From Trichomonas vaginalis G3 (lineage: Eukaryota > Parabasalia > Trichomonadida > Trichomonadidae), in contig NC_067206.1 of assembly GCF_026262505.1 (NCBI RefSeq), positions 19,241,319 to 19,305,318 on the forward strand: a stretch of DNA of 64,000 bases, in the 5' to 3' direction. A program made the translations under genes and the position numbers. Positions 52,128 through 59,124 of this stretch are shown in pieces (the first letter of the stretch is position 1; each line of letters starts with the position of its first letter). The notes beneath the pieces are model-generated. The model did not search any database and was not told the DNA's origin. It saw only the letters and a program-made list of their open reading frames with translations.

Positions 52128-53701
52128 ATGCAGAACGAACAGTTAAACGAATTTACTCCAGCAGAGCATATTCATCAGATTCGCTCATATTCGATATCAT
52201 AGACAATGCAGTTCAAATTGGTGACACTAATAGAAAATATTCTGACGCAAAGATTCCATCACAACCTGGAACTGCTAAAGATAACACATGGGTAACATTC
52301 AATCTCTCACCTCCTGGTGAAAATATGTTGGACCTTTACAATACATTCATTACGTATAAAATGGAAGGTCAATTTATTGTAGATAAAGAAATTGGTTCAG
52401 GTTCCAATAAAACAAACCCACCAGGATTTTGGATTGGTTTCGATGACGCTTTCTATGCAGTTGCTGGATATCAAATCCTTGCAAATGGTCGTATCGTATA
52501 TTCTCAAGACAACGCAAGAGAAGAAGCATATATAACTTCAAACTCACAAACTACCGAACAAATAAAGAAAGTAGATGTTTTCTCAAAGACTCGACATGAA
52601 GATGTATGGAGTCATTCGGGAACATGCAGAACAGGACAAATTGTTAGCGGTCCAATTACAGCAGGAAAATCATTTGATTTTAAGCTTCGTTTAAGAATTC
52701 CTGTTAGAAAGTTTTTACCATTAGAAGCTATAAGATTTATTCCTGCATTTGCTGGTAACATTCAGCTTAAAGTAAAGTTCAGTAGCGACGCCTTACAATG
52801 CACATCTATATCTGTAAATGATATCATTGCTTTCAATCCAACTCTTAAAGTTGCATTTGCTTCAGATTCAAATCCACCGACAAATAAATTTGTTCCATGG
52901 AATGAACCATTCACTTTGATAACGAAGGCAGTAGAAGCTAGTGGAACAGTTACTATTACAACTGTAACCCAGCAACTATTTCGAACAAAGATGGATTTTA
53001 ATGAATGTTTCATTCATCCAAAGTCATTCTCTTTAGACCCTAACATTTATACAGAACTTGTAGAACATTATACAAACGAGGCTTTATGTTTTCCTGTTAA
53101 AGTTATGGATTGGATTCCTATGGACGGTTCATTCTCAAAGAATACAGATAGTTCAAGTGCAACATTTACAGCAGCTTATACGCCTATTAATGTTAAAAGT
53201 ATTTGGGCACTATTTAGAAAGAAAGACAACTATTATGTTAATTTTGAGAACCCTAAGTTTAAATATCTTCAGCTTTCCATGGGAGCTTATGGAAATATGC
53301 CTGCAGAACCTGAAAAATCATATGGACCTGTATTTTATGAAATGGTTGCGAACGCTTGCAATACAAACAATGATATGATTGGATTTAATGAAGATGTTAT
53401 GAGGTCATTGGTGGATGATGGTAGTGTGGAACATAAATGGGATAGCTATGACAACACACATTTCTTATGTGGTTTTCCAACAGAAGTGGACTTTTGCTTC
53501 CAGCAAGGTCAAACATCTACTGCTCCAATAACATACAAATTGTCTGTTAAAGGACCTATTGAACTAGCAACTGAAAATGTACCAAAGCCACTTATTGGAT
53601 TTATGAGGGATTGTTGCTTTGCCATTCAGGTGCGTGCTAATGGAATCCCAATAATAAGACTTGACGACTATAACTTAGCAACTGACGACAGTGAGGAATA
53701 A
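52128..53701 (+). pseudogene. Polinton major capsid protein, copy 2
   Basis: About 525 codons, of which the last 458 read through. Length and position (end of the element, before small structural-like genes) fit the double-jelly-roll capsid. Segments: NLSPPGENMLDLYNTFITY, WIGFDDAFYAVAGYQILANG, LRIPVRKFLPLEAIRFIPAF, then MDWIPMDGSF. The LRIPVRKFL...RFIPAFAG pattern recurs in the unrelated-looking capsid of the palindromic fossil. Broken about once. Confidence 0.75.
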
Positions 53702-53731
53702 AGGATGAACGTTTATTTTTAAAGCTTATAA

Positions 53732-54202
53732 ATGAGTTCTTCATCAAGCTCTCGTGAACCTTCACCATCTATGAAACAAACTTTACCAAACGATTATGGA
53801 GCACCTATTGAATATTTCTTACGAGCTGCACAATGGCAAAGAGCAGTCTCACCAAGGTTAGGTGTTCCACCAGCTCCTGTCAAAAATAGCATTTGGTCAA
53901 GTCCTTATATAAAATATGGTCTCCCACTAGGTTTGCTAGCTACAGCAGGAGCAGTAATGATGTTGAAAAGAAATAAAGCAAATGTTGTAAATAATACTGA
54001 AGTAGCTGAAGTTAAACAAACTCCAACACCTTCGCCAAAACCAACGTCAAAACCAACGCCTTCACAAGCAAAACCTTCAATGACTCCTGAACCTATGGAA
54101 TTACAAACTCCTGTTCAAAAGTCAACTCCAAAACCGACTCCAACATTTAAACCAGAACCTACACCACAAATAAATCGTAAAACTCCTGCGTTTCCTTACT
54201 GA
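53732..54202 (+). CDS. Single-span membrane protein with Pro/Thr tail (156 aa)
   Basis: Ser-rich start (MSSSSSSREPSPS), one membrane segment at about residues 58-76 (IKYGLPLGLLATAGAVMML), then a Lys/Asn stop-transfer (KRNKAN) and a Pro/Thr/Lys tail with TPTPSPKPTSKPTPS. Probably an anchored virion protein; that is inference. The TTTATTTTTA motif lies 10 bp before the start. No counterpart in copy 1, which lacks this end. Confidence 0.7.
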   Translation: MSSSSSSREPSPSMKQTLPNDYGAPIEYFLRAAQWQRAVSPRLGVPPAPVKNSIWSSPYIKYGLPLGLLATAGAVMMLKRNKANVVNNTEVAEVKQTPTPSPKPTSKPTPSQAKPSMTPEPMELQTPVQKSTPKPTPTFKPEPTPQINRKTPAFPY

Positions 54203-54251
54203 AAAAAATAACGTTATTTTTATTTAATATTAAAATTTTTATTTGATTGAA

Positions 54252-54488
54252 ATGACGACTAAAGTCACTGAAGCAATGAAACAAAAGTTTTTGGTAGAAT
54301 ACATTAAATCAGGAATTATTCCAGAAGGTTTTTACATTCATACTATGAAGGATGGTAGAGTTCAGTTTAGAAAGATAAAGCAACCATTAGATAAAGAAGG
54401 AATTTTGAGAAAGATTAAACTTCATGAGGACAACATTGCTGAACTTAAGAAGAAGTTAGAAGAGTTGGAGAAAGGAAGAGAGTTATAA
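54252..54488 (+). CDS. Small protein with FYIH-KDGR motif and coiled coil (78 aa)
   Basis: Residues 10-45 (FLVEYIKSGIIPEGFYIHTM, KDGRVQFRKIKQPL) match in pattern the N-terminus of the 144-codon gene (GIQHPFYYVSQSKDGKIYVR, KRKVPL). The C-terminal 30 residues form a Lys/Glu coiled coil. I use the ATG at 54252; an upstream in-frame TTG is not needed. Function unknown. Confidence 0.65.
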   Translation: MTTKVTEAMKQKFLVEYIKSGIIPEGFYIHTMKDGRVQFRKIKQPLDKEGILRKIKLHEDNIAELKKKLEELEKGREL

Positions 54489-54499
54489 AGCAATGAATT

Positions 54500-54552
54500 C
54501 AACAGGGTGAAAAACCAGGTGAAAAAAGAGGTGAGATCTCACCACTTCACCT
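54500..54552. repeat. GGTGAGATCTCACC fold-back repeat
   Basis: Centre at 54530-54543. The flanking words are AGGTGAA and TTCACCT instead of AGGGTAGA and TCTACCCT, so every arm of this copy has changed to the same word. Confidence 0.8.
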
Positions 54553-54654
54553 AAATTTATTTTTGTGCTATGTTTTCATATGTGTGGGAGTGGTGATATC
54601 ATTAATTTTTAAGTTTATTTTTTATTTTTACTGAAAATTTTTATTTGGATGTAA

Positions 54655-54939
54655 ATGACAGAACAAAAGCAACTCATTCGAATTCCACAGTATAACAAAC
54701 ATACATTTAAACATTTATTCTTCCTTCCTGAGCATAACATGTTCTTTCAAATACATCCGAGACCAGTTGACTTTTCATTGACTGTGTATAAAGATAGAAA
54801 TAGTTATATCATTAAACCATACGATGACGAAGGTAAGTTATGTAAATTGTACGTTAAGAAGTTAGAGAAAGTTTATGGCTTCAAGTATGACTACAATAGG
54901 GTTAACACTGATGATGAAGATATTGAGGAAAATTTATGA
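54655..54939 (+). CDS. Subterminal small protein (94 aa), paralogue of opposite-end gene
   Basis: Begins MTEQKQLIRIPQYNKHTFKH and continues LFFLPEHNMFFQI, with an acidic end (VNTDDEDIEENL). It matches the 106/108-codon gene of the other end in pattern and position, so Polinton ends are flanked by related genes. Intact. Confidence 0.65.
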   Translation: MTEQKQLIRIPQYNKHTFKHLFFLPEHNMFFQIHPRPVDFSLTVYKDRNSYIIKPYDDEGKLCKLYVKKLEKVYGFKYDYNRVNTDDEDIEENL

Positions 54940-54948
54940 GAACATTAG

Positions 54949-55010
54949 TGAAGTCGTTAGTGAGAACGATAGTGAGAACGATAGTGAGAACGATAGTGAG
55001 AACGTTTATT
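54949..55010 (+). repeat. 12-bp tandem repeat beside terminal repeat
   Basis: GTGAGAACGATA-type units, about four copies, ending in GTGAGAACGTTTATTTTTAC at the inner edge of the terminal repeat. Single GTGAGAACGTT words also stand near the other ends (31334, 32740) and at 30330 and 33830. Confidence 0.8.
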
Positions 55011-55181
55011 TTTACATTAGTGAGTTCGTTAGTGAAGTGGTTGGCGGCTTTGTAAATATTTAAGGTTAAGTTAGTGTTTGTGTTGTAAAATATACGTTAA
55101 CGGTTTTGTAAAGTGTCAAATTCACAAGTATTGGGTAAGGAGGCGCGCAGTGCCTCCGTACCCATGACTTGTATACTAACT
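54995..55181. repeat. Right terminal inverted repeat of Polinton copy 2
   Basis: Complementary to 32563-32755 and ends CTTGTATACTAACT. Contains GGAGGCGCGCAGTGCCTCC (55139-55157) and TTTTGTAAAGTGTCAAA (55104-55120). Confidence 0.92.
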
Positions 55182-55226
55182 TTTAATTACAGACCAAATC
55201 TATTCAAATTTCTGAATTTTTAATTT

Positions 55227-55232
55227 TCATTT
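55227..55232 (+). promoter_or_regulatory. Trichomonad-type initiator (TCATTT)
   Basis: Fits the parabasalid Inr consensus TCA-Y-T-W with the A 13 bp before the ATG at 55242, the short leader usual in trichomonads. Confidence 0.4.
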
Positions 55233-55241
55233 CAATTTCAA

Positions 55242-56690
55242 ATGGAATTAGAAGAAGAAACTATCTTTACTGTTATGGATCTTTGTAAATTTGGAGTTAA
55301 ACAAGAAATACAATCACAGTATGGATATGGTGAACGTGTCAGGAAAGAAAGATCTCAGATTTCATTCCACTGCAAATATCCAAAATGTCCTGCACATTTT
55401 AATGTTGCAATCTTGGATCAAAATAAATACAAACTAATCAAAATAGTTGAAGAACATGATCATTCCGCCCCAAATGACAAAAGTCAATATTCGTCTGTCT
55501 TTTATCGCAAATATTTAGAACATTACTTCCAAACAGATGACAATCAAAGAGCGATAGCACAGCTAAATGCATTCAAAGATCTTGAAATTCCTCTTACAGG
55601 TCCGTCCATTCCAGAGATGTACGCTCAAAAACCACGTGCAATCAAACGATTTGCAGAGAGAATACATGCTCTTCAAACTAGATATTCTCCTGACGATGTT
55701 GTGTCATTGCAAATCTTTGTTCAGACAGTACAAGAAGAATCTCCAGATGATCTCATTGCATTTGAAGTCTCAGACAATAATATGTGTTTCTATTACGCGC
55801 CTTTTGAAGGCAAAGCTTATGCGCATAGTATCAAGACATTTCATATAGACAGCACCTATAAATTGTTGCGATCAAACATTCCATTGTATGCATTTACTGG
55901 CAAAATCAAAGATTTTCACATTTTCCCTTTTTTATATTTCTTTTGTCAACCAGACACTTATCAAAACATTCAAGTTTGCGTGTGCGCCTATCTCAGATGG
56001 GTAACAATTGAGCCAGAATACATTAGCATGGACTGTGCTCCACAGATAGCTCAAGCAATAGAAGAAAGCATTCCACAAGCTCAAATACTTTGGTGCGGAG
56101 TACATGTTCTTCGTGCAATTCTTCGCAAATCAAATAAGTTTTCTTCTCAAGAAAAATTTGAACAATTCTATAATTTGATGAAGGATTTAGTCTTCAAATT
56201 AGATGCAGAACATGAGGAAGAAGCAAATGCTGCCTATGATCAAGTTCTGGAGTTGCTCGACACAGATCCAACAGCATCTCAATACTTTAACAGACAATGG
56301 CGTTACAACATATCAAGATGGATTGCTCGTGACAGGCGTGAAGGCGACACAACTAACAATATTGCCGAAGCTCATTTTAGAACACTCAAACATGACTATT
56401 TTCCTGATCGAAAAAATCTCAGAATTGATGATGTTATTATAGAAATTTATACAAAAGTGATACCATCTTTCGTTATCAAACTCAAAATTGATCAAAATCC
56501 AGCAGATGACCGTGTCATTAGGATCATGGAAAAAGCAACTAACGCAGAAATTGATGTAAAAAGACAAAGAAAAATCGAGAGTATTTCAATGCTCAATAGA
56601 TTGCTCAATGCTGTTAGTGATGACTCAATAGATCCCACTAAAATATATCCTACCTTGAAAGTATTATTGCAAAGAACTCATTTTATTTAA
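55242..56690 (+). CDS. MULE-type transposase (482 aa)
   Basis: Cut-and-paste transposase of the Mutator-like superfamily or a host gene derived from one. N-terminal zinc-finger-like region: SFHCKYPKCPAHFNVAIL then EEHDHS (C-x4-C, H-x-H; FLYWCH/WRKY type). The catalytic core shows FHIDSTYKLL (first Asp), SMDCAPQIAQAI (second Asp), a CGVH motif, and NNIAEAHFRTLKHDY (Glu) in the usual MULE order. The frame is complete from ATG to stop, 60 bp from the Polinton terminus. I see no clear terminal inverted repeats around it; the left one could have been separated by the Polinton. A degenerate immobile copy is possible, but nothing in the protein is missing. Confidence 0.85.
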   Translation: MELEEETIFTVMDLCKFGVKQEIQSQYGYGERVRKERSQISFHCKYPKCPAHFNVAILDQNKYKLIKIVEEHDHSAPNDKSQYSSVFYRKYLEHYFQTDDNQRAIAQLNAFKDLEIPLTGPSIPEMYAQKPRAIKRFAERIHALQTRYSPDDVVSLQIFVQTVQEESPDDLIAFEVSDNNMCFYYAPFEGKAYAHSIKTFHIDSTYKLLRSNIPLYAFTGKIKDFHIFPFLYFFCQPDTYQNIQVCVCAYLRWVTIEPEYISMDCAPQIAQAIEESIPQAQILWCGVHVLRAILRKSNKFSSQEKFEQFYNLMKDLVFKLDAEHEEEANAAYDQVLELLDTDPTASQYFNRQWRYNISRWIARDRREGDTTNNIAEAHFRTLKHDYFPDRKNLRIDDVIIEIYTKVIPSFVIKLKIDQNPADDRVIRIMEKATNAEIDVKRQRKIESISMLNRLLNAVSDDSIDPTKIYPTLKVLLQRTHFI

Positions 56691-56859
56691 TTTTGATTTT
56701 AATTTTAGAATAAATTATTAAATTTTAATTCTTTATTTTTTAGGATTGTTAGCTTTGTAAGATTGCTTTCTCACAAGAGAAAACAAGTATAAGGTTTAAG
56801 CTGTATGTATTAAAGTTCTAAATATTTGATTTTAAAAAAAATCAAGATTTTAAACTTTA

Positions 56860-57035
56860 AAGGTATTAATTATGATTATCTTTCTTTAGCTTTACATGCT
56901 GTATGCTACTTTTGGAAACTGCTCTATTGTATTAGAATGTTTTTAAATTTTGCACCTAAAAATGCGTAATATTAAAAATTAAGGTATTAATTATGATTAT
57001 CTTTCTTTAGCTTTACATGCTGTATGCTACTTTTG
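56860..57035 (+). repeat. 55-bp direct repeat, period 121 bp
   Basis: AAGGTATTAATTATGATTAT...CTACTTTTG is present exactly at 56860-56914 and 56981-57035. Confidence 0.9.
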
Positions 57036-57142
57036 TCTTTGAGACATTCCATGATTTAAGTTAAGAAGCTTTAAAAAATGCAAAAAAATGTAATAAAGTA
57101 AAAAATTCTTAGTATCGATAATCTGAAATATGTTCTTTTCTT

Positions 57143-57307
57143 AAGCCGCGAGCGAAGCGAGGGGCTTAGTTTCGTAACTTCATACAATCTTTTTTCGAAT
57201 CTGTTCTTTTCTTAAGCCGCGAGCGAAGCGAGTGGCTTAGTTTCGTAATTTCATACAATTATTTTTCGAATTTCTTCTTTTTGCCAAGCGCGAGCGAAGC
57301 GAGTGGC
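57143..57307 (+). repeat. Three 70-bp units with GC-rich hairpin
   Basis: Each unit has AAGCCGCGAGCGAAGCGAG(T/G)GGCTT or a close variant followed by TTTCGTAA-TTCATACAAT. Stands out against an AT-rich background. Similar in design to the double hairpins of the Polintons but in host DNA. Confidence 0.85.
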
Positions 57308-57616
57308 TTTTTATTTTTTAAATTTTTTTTCTTTCTTACTTTTTTTTCCTTACTTACAAATTTGATAGTAACTTACCAAATCTCTCTATCATATAATAAT
57401 AAATTAATCCATTTTTTGTTTCAAATCTGACACTTTACATTTCTGACATGTAAACCTGTTACTTTTCACTTCACCTCACCGGGCAAGTTTGTGCCCCCTC
57501 TTATTACAATAATATGCCACATTCGATTTTGTTTTTAATATAAAATTTTAATATTATTATATTTTATAATATAAAAAATAAATGATCACAATATAAAGAC
57601 CTTCAAGGATACTGAT

Positions 57617-57652
57617 TTGACACTTTACAAAATTATTTTGACACTTTACAAA
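57617..57652 (+). promoter_or_regulatory. Paired TTGACACTTTACAAA motif upstream of ATPase gene
   Basis: Two copies (57617-57632, 57637-57652) 15-50 bp before the ATG at 57667, with a further TGACACTTTACA at 57428-57439. The same word is in both Polinton terminal repeats. Could be a promoter or factor-binding site. Confidence 0.4.
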
Positions 57653-57666
57653 TTTTAGTTTACAAA

Positions 57667-59124
57667 ATGAACTTTGAGGGCGCCAAAAAACTTGTCACTC
57701 TCGAATGTTCAGCTCATACTCAGCTATGTCTTGATATTATTGATGCTATAGAACATGGAGCAAATCGAGTTTTATTGGTTGGCGCTTCAGGTTCAGGAAA
57801 ATCTCATATCGCAACTCGAATTTTAAAGGGTATCTACAAAGATTATACAACGGTTACAGCGGAAATTGGATATGATGTTCATGAGCGTGAATCAATTCAT
57901 CAATTAGGCGAAAAAATGGCGACAAAAATTATTTTATTAGAAGAACTATCCGATTTTTCAATGAACAATACCTCTCGTGATCGAAGGTTAACTTGTGCAC
58001 TTGCAAATATGCTATTTTATCCTGACTTAATAATTGCAACTACTAGAGATAAGTCATCTGTTGATCCTTCCTTACTCAAATACTTCCCATTAGAATTTAC
58101 TATCAAGCCTCCATCTCTTGACGAACGAAGATCTCTTCTTGAATCAATTTACACAAATAATGAATCTTGTCCTCCACTTGCAAAGCAATTTCACGATACT
58201 ACTGACAAAGAAAAGCAAAACTACATACTTAGACAGTTTGCTAGTCTTCATCCTTCTGATATTCTCATATCAAAACCTCTCGATGAACAAAAACCATTCT
58301 CAAACATCGCCGGCGCCGACAAAATCCTCAAAAAACTAGAATTCCTTGTACTTAAACCACTTACTAACAGAGAAATCTTTACAGACATGGGAGTTCTCCC
58401 ACCAAGAGGCGTTTTACTTGTTGGACCAAGTGGAGTTGGAAAATCATTAATTGCAAGATCAATTGGCCATGCCTCTCGTGTTTCTTTCTTCGATATCACA
58501 TGCACAGAGATTATTGCACCAGAAGTAGGTGAAAGCGAGCGTCGTCTTCATTCCATTTTCGAGAGAGCGCGTTCTTCATCTCCAAGTTTGATTTTGTTTG
58601 ATGATATCGATAGTATTGCTCCTCCAAGAACATTTGGACAAAGTTTAAACGAAGCTGCTGATAGATTATTAACTACTTTGCTAGTAGAAACTGATGGTTT
58701 GGTTGGTAGAGATGATGGTGTCATTGTTATGGCTACAACAAGTCGTCTTTCTGCTTTGGATTCCGCAATAACAAGACCAGGAAGATTCGATTACATCATT
58801 GACATAAATCTGCCAAATGATGAAGAAAGAGGTGAAATGTTCGATTTATTCGCAAAGGGAGTACCAATAGAGAATATCGGTGAAGCAAAGAAATATGTTG
58901 TTGAATCAACAAATGGAAGAACTGGTGCTGATATAGAAGGAATTGTTAGAGAAGCGGCAATGATAGAATTGAGGGAAAATATTGATTCAAAAGTTATCAC
59001 GATTGATGCATTTAAACAGGCTTTGGAACCATATAAGATCAAGGACACAATAAGTAAGAAAGGACCATTGACATTCGCTAAACCAAAGTCTCAGATAAAG
59101 AAAGGAAAAATGCATTTTGTTTAA
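57667..59124 (+). CDS. Two-module AAA+ ATPase, CDC48-like (485 aa)
   Basis: Probable protein-remodelling ATPase. First module (about 1-185): Walker A GASGSGKSH, Walker B-like IILLEELSDF, with a divergent remainder. Second module (about 210-470): lead-in FSNIAGADKILKKL, Walker A GPSGVGKS, Walker B LILFDDIDSIAPPR, sensor/second region VIVMATTSRLSALDSAITRP then GRFD, and C-terminal GRTGADIEGIVREAA. The second module is the better conserved, as in PEX1/NVL-like type II AAA proteins. There is no long N-terminal substrate domain, so it is shorter than CDC48. Start chosen at the first ATG, just after the repeated upstream motif. Complete and probably a normal host gene. Confidence 0.85.
   Translation: MNFEGAKKLVTLECSAHTQLCLDIIDAIEHGANRVLLVGASGSGKSHIATRILKGIYKDYTTVTAEIGYDVHERESIHQLGEKMATKIILLEELSDFSMNNTSRDRRLTCALANMLFYPDLIIATTRDKSSVDPSLLKYFPLEFTIKPPSLDERRSLLESIYTNNESCPPLAKQFHDTTDKEKQNYILRQFASLHPSDILISKPLDEQKPFSNIAGADKILKKLEFLVLKPLTNREIFTDMGVLPPRGVLLVGPSGVGKSLIARSIGHASRVSFFDITCTEIIAPEVGESERRLHSIFERARSSSPSLILFDDIDSIAPPRTFGQSLNEAADRLLTTLLVETDGLVGRDDGVIVMATTSRLSALDSAITRPGRFDYIIDINLPNDEERGEMFDLFAKGVPIENIGEAKKYVVESTNGRTGADIEGIVREAAMIELRENIDSKVITIDAFKQALEPYKIKDTISKKGPLTFAKPKSQIKKGKMHFV

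Larger units (their letters stand above)
32563..55181. mobile_element. Polinton/Maverick copy 2, end-to-end complete, broken genes
   Basis: 22.6 kb, AG...CT ends, inverted terminal repeats of about 190 bp, and all core Polinton genes: protein-primed DNA polymerase, integrase, packaging ATPase, major capsid and a minor-capsid candidate, plus fibre and KilA-type genes. Flanks are TTTGTA on the left and TTTAAT on the right, which do not form a clean 6-bp target duplication. If the boundary is moved one base, TTGTAA and TTTTAA match at five of six. About ten to fifteen frame interruptions, several in the polymerase. Near-identity of many proteins with copy 1 points to recent activity. Some breaks could be assembly errors. 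Confidence 0.93.
56691..57666. other. Intergenic region with direct repeats and GC-rich hairpins
   Basis: A 55-bp direct repeat (56860-56914 and 56981-57035). Three units of about 70 bp carry a GCGAGCGAAGCGAG hairpin (57143-57167, 57214-57238, 57283-57307). TGACACTTTACA occurs at 57428, 57618 and 57639 close to the ATPase start. No gene seen. Confidence 0.75.

Noticed and set aside
32557-55187. Clean 6-bp target duplication for Polinton copy 2
   Set aside because: Flanks TTTGTA and TTTAAT differ. Shifting the boundary gives only five of six matches, so I do not claim it.
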